Assembly (NCBI GenBank): GCA_008501575.1
Contig: QQUO01000257.1
Span: 1-22,575 of the forward strand
Length of the DNA stretch: 22,575 nucleotides
Direction: 5' to 3'
From: Pseudomonadota bacterium
Lineage (GTDB): Bacteria; Pseudomonadota; Gammaproteobacteria; Xanthomonadales; Marinicellaceae
Under the pieces are notes generated by a model. It was not told the origin of the DNA and ran no database searches. It saw only the letters and a program-made list of their open reading frames with translations. Below, one piece after another: positions 15,412-22,212 of this stretch (position 1 is the stretch's first letter; every line of letters starts with the position of its first letter). The translations under genes and the position numbers were made by a program.

Positions 15412-15506
15412 TTAAGTCGAGAGATTGAGTTTACACACACCCTTTCCCCCTTTTCTCAATCTCTTGAATACTAAAAGACCACAATCCCCCTGTGGTCTTT
15501 TTTTTT
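15412..15506 (+). ncRNA. Candidate structured RNA with C-rich loops (small RNA or attenuator leader)
   Basis: Two successive hairpins occupy the gap between divergent genes. The first pairs AGAGATTGAG (15420-15429) with CTCAATCTCT (15455-15464), a perfect ten-base-pair stem around a 25-base pyrimidine-rich loop containing TTTCCCCCTTTT. The second is the terminator hairpin at 15473-15506, whose loop is ATCCCCC. Both loops thus expose runs of five C. No convincing open reading frame lies in the segment. This layout resembles Xanthomonas sX13 and other small RNAs that use C-rich loops to pair with G-rich ribosome-binding sites. Alternatively it is the 5' leader of the TusA-family gene starting 22 bases after the T tract. 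The transcript start near 15412 is inferred from a -10-like box. Confidence 0.55.
15473..15506 (+). terminator. Strong Rho-independent terminator before the TusA-family gene
   Basis: AAAAGACCACA (15473-15483) and TGTGGTCTTTT (15491-15501) form a perfect eleven-base-pair stem with loop ATCCCCC, followed by T through 15506 (nine T in a row from 15498). No plus-strand protein gene lies immediately upstream that it could terminate, so it must end a short RNA starting within the preceding 230 bases. The TusA-family ATG comes only 21 bases after the T tract. Confidence 0.88.
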
Positions 15507-15527
15507 GCCTCATGATAAATTGCACCC

Positions 15528-15770
15528 ATGACTGAACTTTCTGAAGTAGATATTGATGCCACCGGCTTATTGTGCCCACAACCCCTTTTAAAGCTCAAGC
15601 AAGCCATGTCAAAGCTTGCTGTGGGTCAGCAGTTGTGTATTGCGGTGACCGACAAACACGCCGAATTGGATTTTCAGGTGTGGTGTGAACGGTTCGGACA
15701 TCGTATGGCCGGTCCGATTGAACAGTCAGACCGGCTGTTATTTGTGGTAAAAAAAGGTGGTAAAACCTAA
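15528..15770 (+). CDS. TusA/SirA-family sulfurtransferase
   Basis: An 80-residue sulfur carrier protein. It begins with the family pattern VDIDATGLLCPQPLLKLKQAM, with the persulfide-forming Cys16 in the C-P-x-P motif (C16-P-Q-P19) at the start of helix 1. The rest follows the two-layer fold: the second strand LCIAVTDKHAELDFQVWCERFGH and a final strand DRLLFVVKK. TusA itself passes sulfur to tRNA 2-thiouridine synthesis; paralogues act in other sulfur-trafficking or redox tasks, and a second cysteine (in VWCERF) is present here. No other tus, dsr or rhodanese gene is adjacent, so the exact role is open. There is no clear Shine-Dalgarno, and no room for a normal promoter between the terminator and the ATG, implying read-through or a weak, possibly near-leaderless start. 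Confidence 0.87.
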   Translation: MTELSEVDIDATGLLCPQPLLKLKQAMSKLAVGQQLCIAVTDKHAELDFQVWCERFGHRMAGPIEQSDRLLFVVKKGGKT

Positions 15771-15897
15771 GCCAAATATTTTATAACTTACATCCATTTT
15801 TTGTGAAAGCTTCAATAGAGGCTTAAAGGTATTAGTAACACACCATCATAACAACACAATTAATTGGCGCATTTCCCCCTTCCTTTTCGCATATATA

Positions 15898-15924
15898 AAC
15901 AGTTAATTAAAAAAAGGAACTGTT
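15898..15924 (+). promoter_or_regulatory. Inverted repeat looping the Shine-Dalgarno of the 15925 gene
   Basis: AACAGTT (15898-15904) and AACTGTT (15918-15924) are perfect reverse complements separated by 13 bases (AATTAAAAAAAGG). The purine-rich Shine-Dalgarno lies at the 3' side of the loop and the right arm ends directly against the ATG. An RNA hairpin here could modulate translation start. The stem is only seven base pairs. Confidence 0.4.
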
Positions 15925-17397
15925 ATGTTGAATCGAATTTTTGTTTTAGTGGCTTGTTTGCTGTTGGGACTGGCGTTGGCCGGCACCACAACTTGGACCT
16001 TAATCAGTACACCGGCCACGGGTTCTTTTAACGGTATATCAGCACCGAACAGCCATTTCGCCATAGGGGTGGGAGAAAATGGTGAAATCGTTCATTTTTT
16101 GAATGGAGACAACGGCACCCTCATGCCTTCAGGCACCACCGAAGAACTTTATGATGTCTATGCCTCATCAGCCAATTTAGCGGTGGCCGCGGGCAAAAAT
16201 GTGGTGTTACTCTGGGATGGTTCGAGTTGGTCAACAGCACGCACCGAAACCAATGACACAATTTTTACCGGCACCTGGATTACACCTGAAGAAGATGCCA
16301 TTTATTATGGTGTTTTAGGCAGTCAGTTCAGCTCTGTATGTCCAATAATACCCGCCGATACCAATCCTTCATTTTGTCGAACCTTCGGCCCACCCATGTT
16401 AACCGCTTGCGGTAACAGCGACGACATCAAACTGTTCACCACCGCAGGTGATATTTTTCATGTTGATAATTATCTGGGTGATTTGAATGGTTTTGGCCCC
16501 ATTCATGAAGAACCCATCGCACTTTCACTGGATGGTGTCTGGATACCTCAAAGCTCCTGTATTCCGGGCTCCATTGCACCCTTAGAAGCCTTTGCCATCA
16601 GAAACCAGACCACCGCAGAACTTTGGCATTTTGATGGCAGCAGCTGGGACAATATGAATGTTATTATTCCTGCAGACCAGACCTTTACCTGGATTGGGGG
16701 TATTGGTCCAAATGATGTGTTTGCGGTTGGTTTTAAACCCGATGGTGTGGGTGGCAATGCCGGCGTGGTCTGGCATTATGATGGCAATACCTGGACCGAG
16801 GACTTAACGTTACCAGCTGACACAACAGGATTAACCGACGTAGCGGTTAATATTTCTGTACCTGATATTATTTTTATGGATGGCTTTGAAGGCATGACAA
16901 GCCCCATGTCGAATGTAGAGAATTATGGTGTTAACATTTTGGCCCTTGCAGAGGTTTACGCAGGAGCTGGCCTTATGCTTAAAGGAGACAGAAGTTTAAA
17001 TTTTAATTACACGGATGTTTTGATCGAAAAAACACGGCTGACATCAGAACCGTTCAGCCATGGGGACAGCATCACATATCAGCTTGTGATTCAAAATATA
17101 GGGACCACAACGGCCACTAATTTTCGATTTCTGGATATCTATATAACTAATTCCATGGATTATGTCAGTGATACCTGTGGTTTCACACTGTTTAGCCAAG
17201 AATACTGGACATATTATGACAGACAAGTGGCGAGCTTGGCGCCAAGTGAGGTCATAATTTGCACCATAACCTTAACCATTAATGGCCAGATTGGTAATGA
17301 AATCAGGAATAATGCATCGCTCCATGTATCCAATGATTACAATCAAGCTAACAATATAAGTGAATCCAGAGGTGTTTTTATTGTGGCATCTCAATAG
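15925..17397 (+). CDS. Exported propeller-like protein with internal IFxDGFE motif and DUF11-like C-terminal domain
   Basis: A 490-residue secreted protein. Signal peptide about residues 1-19 (MLNRIFVLVACLLLGLALA before GTTTW). Residues 25-312 carry repeated W-x-[FY]-D-G-x-[ST]-W units (LLWDGSSWSTAR, LWHFDGSSWDNMN, VWHYDGNTWTEDL) with intervening DVFAVG-type strands, pointing to a BNR/Kelch-like propeller. Then comes D314-I-I-F-M-D-G-F-E322, which in two other exported proteins of this window marks the C-terminus. Here 168 more residues follow, including a DUF11-like immunoglobulin-type domain (FSHGDSITYQLVIQNIGTTTATNF, then SLAPSEVIICTITLTINGQIGNEIRNNASL). This looks like a fusion or a lost stop, and codon use in the tail seems less GCC/ACC-rich than upstream, though I only judged it by eye. 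AAGGA lies before the ATG. No enzymatic motif is recognised. Confidence 0.82.
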   Translation: MLNRIFVLVACLLLGLALAGTTTWTLISTPATGSFNGISAPNSHFAIGVGENGEIVHFLNGDNGTLMPSGTTEELYDVYASSANLAVAAGKNVVLLWDGSSWSTARTETNDTIFTGTWITPEEDAIYYGVLGSQFSSVCPIIPADTNPSFCRTFGPPMLTACGNSDDIKLFTTAGDIFHVDNYLGDLNGFGPIHEEPIALSLDGVWIPQSSCIPGSIAPLEAFAIRNQTTAELWHFDGSSWDNMNVIIPADQTFTWIGGIGPNDVFAVGFKPDGVGGNAGVVWHYDGNTWTEDLTLPADTTGLTDVAVNISVPDIIFMDGFEGMTSPMSNVENYGVNILALAEVYAGAGLMLKGDRSLNFNYTDVLIEKTRLTSEPFSHGDSITYQLVIQNIGTTTATNFRFLDIYITNSMDYVSDTCGFTLFSQEYWTYYDRQVASLAPSEVIICTITLTINGQIGNEIRNNASLHVSNDYNQANNISESRGVFIVASQ

Positions 17398-17431
17398 ATT
17401 GGAATGATGACAGCTATCAACTGCAGGCCAC

Positions 17432-17465
17432 TCACCCTCGGTTTAACTCGAGGGTGATTTAAAAA
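17432..17465. terminator. Hairpin between convergent genes (15925 gene and adk)
   Basis: TCACCCTCG (17432-17440) and CGAGGGTGA (17449-17457) form a perfect nine-base-pair stem with loop GTTTAACT. It is followed on the plus strand by TTTAAAAAG, a poor T tract. Position 35 bases past the stop of the exported-protein gene and 27 before the adk stop supports a terminator role. Confidence 0.5.
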
Positions 17466-17483
17466 GATTGTTCTGGTGATGAA

Positions 17484-18047
17484 TCAGAATCTTAGAACCG
17501 CTTGAATACGGTCATGTACTTCTTCGATGGTGCCGGTACCATGAATTTCTGACACAATATCCTGCTTACGATAAAAATCAGCCACTGGTTCAGTTTGTTC
17601 ACGGTACACTTCGAGCCGATTTCTGACCACTTCTTCAGTGTCATCGGTTCGATTTTCTTGTTCAGCCCGTTTTGCAATGCGTGCCACCACTTCATCCGGA
17701 TTCACTTGAATAAGCAAGGCATGATCCAATTCAATGTTTAGTTCCGTCAGCAAATCTTCCAGCATTTCAGCCTGGGTTAAATTACGGGGAAAACCATCCA
17801 GTACAAACCCTTGTTGCGCATCAGATTTATTTAAACGGTCCTTAAGCATGCCCAAAACAATCTCATCAGACACCAGTTCTCCGGCATCCATGACTTTTTT
17901 GGCCGCTAATCCCAATTCGGTTTCATCCGCAATAGCCTGACGCAACAAATCGCCGGTCGAAATATGCGGGATACCCCGTTCTTTTACAATCAATTTAGCT
18001 TGGGTTCCTTTGCCACTACCGGGCGCGCCGAGTAAAACGATTCTCAT
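17484..18047 (-). CDS. adk: Adenylate kinase, short-LID form
   Basis: A 187-residue cytosolic enzyme that interconverts ATP and AMP with two ADP. The P-loop GAPGSGKGT is at residues 7-15, followed by the AMP-binding HISTGDLLRQAI and the conserved GFVLDGFPRNLTQAEML. The LID region is short (KRAEQENRTDDTEEVVRNRL) instead of the 30-residue Zn-type or long LID of E. coli Adk (214 residues); 187 residues is the length I recall for Xanthomonas Adk, which supports a Lysobacterales affinity. The ATG at 18047 follows a weak AGAGAA purine stretch. It is divergent from the pfp gene, with 203 bases between. Confidence 0.97.
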   Translation of the reverse strand: MRIVLLGAPGSGKGTQAKLIVKERGIPHISTGDLLRQAIADETELGLAAKKVMDAGELVSDEIVLGMLKDRLNKSDAQQGFVLDGFPRNLTQAEMLEDLLTELNIELDHALLIQVNPDEVVARIAKRAEQENRTDDTEEVVRNRLEVYREQTEPVADFYRKQDIVSEIHGTGTIEEVHDRIQAVLRF

Positions 18048-18164
18048 AGTCTGTTCTCTTCTTGCTTATGCTCGCCATCACAGGTTATCGCACACAACGG
18101 TGCAAGTCAGGTCATTTTCAGTTAAAATTCTCAACTTAAAGAGCCGGTGATGATACGGAAATAA

Positions 18165-18196
18165 GGTGTTTGTTAGAAAACCGCTAACAGTACACC
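18165..18196 (+). promoter_or_regulatory. Imperfect inverted repeat upstream of pfp
   Basis: GGTGT (18165-18169) pairs with ACACC (18192-18196), and TGTTAG (18171-18176) pairs with CTAACA (18184-18189), giving an eleven-base-pair hairpin with a small asymmetric bulge and loop AAAACCG. It lies 55-86 bases before the pfp start in the adk-pfp divergent region. No T tract follows, so it is not a terminator; it may be a regulator's operator or a leader hairpin. Confidence 0.4.
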
Positions 18197-18250
18197 GCAA
18201 ACCATAGATAGTCAATAATTGAACTAAAAAAATAACAACAGGAAGCAAAT

Positions 18251-19510
18251 ATGCCAAAGAAAAATGCCCTTTATTGTCAATCCGGCGGCGTCACCGCCGT
18301 TATTAATGCCACCGCCTGTGGCGTGATTCAAACCGCCCGTTCTTTACCCGAAGTCGGTACTGTATTTGGTGCCAAAAACGGCATTATCGGTGCCTTACGA
18401 GAAGAACTCATCGACACCGCGCAACACTCGGATGACGAGATTGCCACTTTAATGCATACCCCCGGCGGCGCCTTTGGTTCGTGTCGTTTTAAACTGAAAG
18501 ATCCAGACGCACAAAAACGCGAATATGACCGTTTAGTGGATGTCTTCAAAGCCCATAATATTGGTTATTTTCTGTATAACGGCGGTGGCGATTCCTCCGA
18601 CACCGCCCACAAAGTCTCTCAAATGGCTCACGCCAGAGGTCTGAATGTGATGTGTATTGGTGTACCCAAAACCATCGACAATGATTTGCCAGTGACCGAC
18701 ACCTGCCCCGGATTCGGTACCACCGCTAAATATATTGCCACCTCAATCATGGAAGCCAGTCTCGATGTGGAATCCATGTCTGAAAGCTCAACCAAAGTCT
18801 TTATTTTAGAAGTCATGGGCCGCCATGCCGGCTGGATTGCCGCCGCCGGAGGCCTGGCCGGAAAAAACCACGATGAACCGCCGCAAATTATCTTGTTTCC
18901 GGAAATCCCATTCGACAAAGCCGCATTTTTAGAGCGCGTCAAATGGTCAGTCGATAACCACGGTTATTGTTCCATTGTGGTGTCCGAAGGTGTGCAAGAC
19001 AAAGACGGTAAATTTCTGGCCGATGCCGGTACCACGGATGCCTTTGGTCATGCCCAATTGGGCGGTGTTGCCACCGTTATTGCGCAAATGGTGCGCGATG
19101 AACTGGGCTTTAAGTACCATTACGCCATCAGCGATTACTTACAACGCTCAGCCCGGCATCTGGCCTCAAAAACGGATTTGGAACAAGCCTATGCGGTTGG
19201 TAAACGCGCCATGGAATTGGCCGTCGAGGGTCGCAATGCGGTGATGCCGGTCATTAGACGTTTAACTGAAAATCCCTATACCTGGGACATCACCACCGCT
19301 GAACTGAAAGACTTGGCCAATGTCGAAAAAATGCTGCCCCGTGATTACATCACTGAAGATGGTTTTGGCATTACCGATGCCTGTCGTCGCTACTTACAAC
19401 CCTTGATTCAAGGCGAAGCCTTTCCGCCGTTTAATGATGATGGTCTGCCCCATTATGTGCGACTGAGCAAGAAGTTGACCCCACAAAAGCTACCGGTTTT
19501 TGATATCTGA
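18251..19510 (+). CDS. pfp: 6-phosphofructokinase, pyrophosphate-dependent type
   Basis: A 419-residue glycolytic/gluconeogenic enzyme phosphorylating fructose 6-phosphate, reversible when pyrophosphate is the donor. The N-terminal GG loop is in CQSGGVTAVINATACGV. Two residues decide donor choice in this family. In GGGDSSDT (111-118), Asp114 stands where ATP enzymes have Gly104 (E. coli numbering). In PKTIDND (139-145), Lys140 stands where ATP enzymes have Gly124. Both favour pyrophosphate. The catalytic TIDND aspartates and the MGRHAGWIAA substrate segment are intact. A good AGGAAG Shine-Dalgarno lies before the ATG. The stop TGA overlaps the next gene's ATG by one base (TGATG). Position next to adk fits an energy-metabolism locus. 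The symbol pfp reflects the inferred donor and has not been tested. Confidence 0.93.
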   Translation: MPKKNALYCQSGGVTAVINATACGVIQTARSLPEVGTVFGAKNGIIGALREELIDTAQHSDDEIATLMHTPGGAFGSCRFKLKDPDAQKREYDRLVDVFKAHNIGYFLYNGGGDSSDTAHKVSQMAHARGLNVMCIGVPKTIDNDLPVTDTCPGFGTTAKYIATSIMEASLDVESMSESSTKVFILEVMGRHAGWIAAAGGLAGKNHDEPPQIILFPEIPFDKAAFLERVKWSVDNHGYCSIVVSEGVQDKDGKFLADAGTTDAFGHAQLGGVATVIAQMVRDELGFKYHYAISDYLQRSARHLASKTDLEQAYAVGKRAMELAVEGRNAVMPVIRRLTENPYTWDITTAELKDLANVEKMLPRDYITEDGFGITDACRRYLQPLIQGEAFPPFNDDGLPHYVRLSKKLTPQKLPVFDI

Positions 19511-20775
19511 TGCCGTCATCGAATCACATTGCGGTTATTGGATTGGGCTATGTCGGCTTACCTTTGGCGCTGGCCCTGGCTGAACATTATCCCACCCTGG
19601 GTTATGACTTAAACGTGAACCGCATTCAGGCACTGAAAAAATACCACGACCACACCCGGGAAGTTAGCAAGCAACAACTGCAAAGCAGCCATTTGCAATT
19701 AACCGACAACTGTCAGGATTTGGCCGATGCCAAGGTGTTTATTATTACTGTCCCGACACCGGTGGACAGCAACCACACCCCTGATTTAGCACCGCTGCTG
19801 GCGGCCAGTAAAAGCATTGGCAGCCTGTTGAAAAAAGGTGATGTGGTAATTTACGAATCCACCGTTTATCCCGGCGCCACCGAAGGTATCTGTGCTAACA
19901 CACTGGAACAAGCCAGCGGCCTGAAGTTCAATGAAGACTTTTATCTGGGCTATTCACCGGAACGCATTAACCCGGGCGACAAGGTCAACACCCTGCAAAC
20001 CATTGTGAAAGTGGTGTCCGGCTCGACCCCGGAAATCGCTGAACGAATCAATCAAATCTACCAGAAAATTATCCCTGCCGGCACCCATATGGCACCAAGT
20101 ATTGAAGTGGCTGAAGCCGCCAAGGCCATTGAAAACACCCAGCGCGACATCAACATCGCCTTTATGAATGAACTGTCGATGATGTTTCATGAAATGAACA
20201 TTGATGTCCTCGATGTTATTGCTGCCGCCAGCAGCAAATGGAACTTCCTGCCATTTAAACCGGGCTTGGTCGGTGGTCATTGTATCGGCGTCGATCCCTA
20301 TTACCTGATTCATCAATCCCAACAACGTGGCTATTTTCCGCAGTTAATTACCACCGCGCGCCGTCTCAATGAAAACATGAGCAGCTATGTGTCCGAGCGC
20401 ATTTTAAAACTGATGGCACTGCACTCTAAACACATCGTTAAATCACGTATTCTTATCCTCGGTGTCACCTTTAAAGAAAACTGTCCGGACTTACGCAATA
20501 CCCGCGTGGTGGAAATTAAAGCCCAATTGGAACGTTACCATGCCCACGTGGATGTATGCGATCCCTGGGCCGATGAAGATGATTTAAAGCAGGAATATGG
20601 CATTGCACTGACCCAAGAGCCCAAAGCCGGCAGCTATGATTTGGTGATGGTGGCCGTGGCTCATGATTGTTTTACAGAGCCCGATTATAATCCGCGGAAA
20701 TTCTGTGTCGCGGATGGTTTGGTATTTGATCTCAAAGGCTTATTTCCTAAGAACGAGGTTGACGCCCGCCTGTAA
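19510..20775 (+). CDS. UDP-sugar 6-dehydrogenase of the WbpA/WbpO/TviB group
   Basis: A 421-residue NAD-dependent dehydrogenase that oxidises C6 of a UDP-hexose or UDP-N-acetylhexosamine to a uronic acid for surface polysaccharide. Rossmann motif GLGYVGLPLA at residues 11-20, then IITVPTPVD and YESTVYPGAT of the NAD domain, GYSPERINPGDK (substrate), the central helix VAEAAKAIENTQRDINIAFMNEL with the conserved Lys, and the catalytic Cys258 in GLVGGHCIGVDPYYL. The C-terminal domain has ILGVTFKENCPDLRNTRV. The VGGHCIGVDPYYL form is typical of the UDP-N-acetyl sugar (TviB/WbpO) branch rather than glucose-specific Ugd; the sugar is inferred. It overlaps pfp by one base and no glycosyltransferase or other polysaccharide gene is in view. 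Confidence 0.93.
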   Translation: MPSSNHIAVIGLGYVGLPLALALAEHYPTLGYDLNVNRIQALKKYHDHTREVSKQQLQSSHLQLTDNCQDLADAKVFIITVPTPVDSNHTPDLAPLLAASKSIGSLLKKGDVVIYESTVYPGATEGICANTLEQASGLKFNEDFYLGYSPERINPGDKVNTLQTIVKVVSGSTPEIAERINQIYQKIIPAGTHMAPSIEVAEAAKAIENTQRDINIAFMNELSMMFHEMNIDVLDVIAAASSKWNFLPFKPGLVGGHCIGVDPYYLIHQSQQRGYFPQLITTARRLNENMSSYVSERILKLMALHSKHIVKSRILILGVTFKENCPDLRNTRVVEIKAQLERYHAHVDVCDPWADEDDLKQEYGIALTQEPKAGSYDLVMVAVAHDCFTEPDYNPRKFCVADGLVFDLKGLFPKNEVDARL

Positions 20776-20780
20776 CGGCT

Positions 20781-21854
20781 ATGGAAAACCTGCGAAAAAT
20801 CATCCACATCGATATGGACTGCTTTTATGCCGCCATTGAAGTCCGTGATTTTCCGGAGCTGGCCGGCAAAGCCCTGGCCGTTGGTGGGCAGCCGCATAAA
20901 AGAGGCGTGGTCGCCACCTGTTCCTATGAAGCCCGTGAATACGGTATTCATTCCGCCATGCCCATGGCCAAAGCCTTAAAACTCTGTCCCGATTTGATTA
21001 TTCAACCGCTTCGCTCTGATGTCTATCGCCAGGTCTCAGGGGAAATCTTCGAAATCTTCAAAAACTACACCGAGATTATTCAGCCCTTATCCCTGGATGA
21101 AGCCTTTTTAGATGTCACCGACTCAGACCATTGCCGTGGCAGCGCCACCCTTATGGCTCAGGCCATCCGCAAAGATATCCACGAACAACACGGTCTCACC
21201 GCTTCCGCCGGTATTGCCCCCAATAAATTCCTCGCTAAAGTCGCCAGCGACTGGCATAAACCCAACGGCCAAAAATTGATAACACCCGATGACATCGATG
21301 ATTTTATGGCAGATTTAGCGGTCAAGAAAATCCCCGGTGTCGGCCAGGTCACCAACCAAAAGATGCAGAAGCTCGGCCTCCACACCTGCGCTGATTTACA
21401 GCAATTGAGCGAATCAGAACTGCAACAGCATTTCGGTCGCTTCGGCCTGTCTTTATATAATTTCTGCCGTGGCATCGACAACCGCCCGGTACAAACCCAA
21501 CGCCTGCGTAAATCAACCAGTATCGAAGACACCTTTGTAAATGACCTGCCCAACCTCACCGCCTGTCAAGCCGTTATCCCGAGACTCTATGAATCACTAC
21601 TGGAACGCCACCAACGCGCCCTGAAAAAAAGCCACGTCCCGCTAATGATTAAAGCCCTGTATGTCAAAGTCCGCTTCAGCGACTTCCAAACCACCACTGC
21701 CCAGGCCATCGGCCACCAACCCGACCTCACAACCTTCCAGGAACTCATCAAAACCGCCTGGCACCGCCAAGGAAAACCGGTGCGCTTATTGGGACTGGGC
21801 TTTCAATACCAAAACCCCTTAACTTCGTATCAAGGGGATTTGTTTGAGGTTTGA
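20781..21854 (+). CDS. dinB: DNA polymerase IV (Y-family translesion polymerase)
   Basis: A 357-residue error-prone polymerase that copies past lesions. Catalytic residues are visible: D11-M-D13 in IIHIDMDCFYAA, and S104-L-D-E107 with D106 and E107 (SLDEAFLDV). Tyr16 is the steric-gate position (Phe13 in E. coli). The helix-hairpin-helix segment KIPGVGQVTNQKMQKLGL and the little-finger region with RLRKSTSIEDTF follow. The last residues carry a beta-clamp-binding motif Q351-G-D-L-F355 near the very end, as expected. It follows the dehydrogenase after five bases and has no Shine-Dalgarno or LexA box (CTG-N10-CAG) in the preceding 80 bases, so it is probably transcribed with pfp and the dehydrogenase. 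Confidence 0.97.
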   Translation: MENLRKIIHIDMDCFYAAIEVRDFPELAGKALAVGGQPHKRGVVATCSYEAREYGIHSAMPMAKALKLCPDLIIQPLRSDVYRQVSGEIFEIFKNYTEIIQPLSLDEAFLDVTDSDHCRGSATLMAQAIRKDIHEQHGLTASAGIAPNKFLAKVASDWHKPNGQKLITPDDIDDFMADLAVKKIPGVGQVTNQKMQKLGLHTCADLQQLSESELQQHFGRFGLSLYNFCRGIDNRPVQTQRLRKSTSIEDTFVNDLPNLTACQAVIPRLYESLLERHQRALKKSHVPLMIKALYVKVRFSDFQTTTAQAIGHQPDLTTFQELIKTAWHRQGKPVRLLGLGFQYQNPLTSYQGDLFEV

Positions 21855-21865
21855 ATGTCAACAAA

Positions 21866-21922
21866 ATGATTGCCGATACACTTTTAAAAACATTAAAGAA
21901 GCACGGTGGAGCAAGTATTTAA
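21866..21922 (+). pseudogene. Possible remnant of an AbrB/MazE-type antitoxin start
   Basis: A tiny reading frame gives MIADTLLKTLKKHGGASI and then a stop. The pattern leucine-rich strand, K-K-x-G-G-A-S-I resembles the first strand of swapped-hairpin AbrB/MazE antitoxins, which usually continue with V-T-I-P. Nothing recognisable follows in any frame before the convergent toxin gene. It could be a chance ORF between dinB and the toxin-antitoxin pair; no Shine-Dalgarno is seen. Confidence 0.18.
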
Positions 21923-21927
21923 TCTTT

Positions 21928-22212
21928 TTAATTTTTCTCATTTTCCCTATGATGCCAAATTCTTAAAATATAAATAACCTCATCAGTTATCAAATAACGT
22001 ATCGTGTAGTGACTAATGTAAAGATCTCGGACTTGTTCCGGGTCAGGGGCCTTTAATACGGGCAAACCGATGTGAGGGAATTGCTTGAGCTTGGCAATAC
22101 CTTCTTGCAGATCAATGGCAATTCTTCGCGCCGCAAAAGGGTTTTTATTTTCCACGAATTCGACAACCCTATGCAGGTCGTCGATTGATTCCGACGAATA
22201 CTTAACAATCAC
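21928..22212 (-). CDS. RelE/ParE-superfamily toxin
   Basis: A 94-residue type II toxin. It has the family order: N-terminal strand MIVKYSSESIDDLHRVVEFV with an Asp-Leu helix start, a second helix AARRIAIDLQEGIAKLKQFPHIGLPV, then RDLYISHYTIRYLITDEVIYILRIWHHRENEKN with the conserved Y-x-I-R-Y strand and the closing histidine/arginine segment. ParE members act on gyrase and RelE members cleave mRNA on the ribosome; the RHH-type partner and the HHRE end fit the ParE-like side, but the target is not determined. The gene overlaps the antitoxin stop by four bases (ATGA) and is translated after it. No truncation is visible. Confidence 0.88.
   Translation of the reverse strand: MIVKYSSESIDDLHRVVEFVENKNPFAARRIAIDLQEGIAKLKQFPHIGLPVLKAPDPEQVRDLYISHYTIRYLITDEVIYILRIWHHRENEKN

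Noticed and set aside
20700..20780. LexA (SOS) box before dinB
   Set aside because: No CTG-N10-CAG pattern is present and the region is coding sequence of the upstream dehydrogenase.
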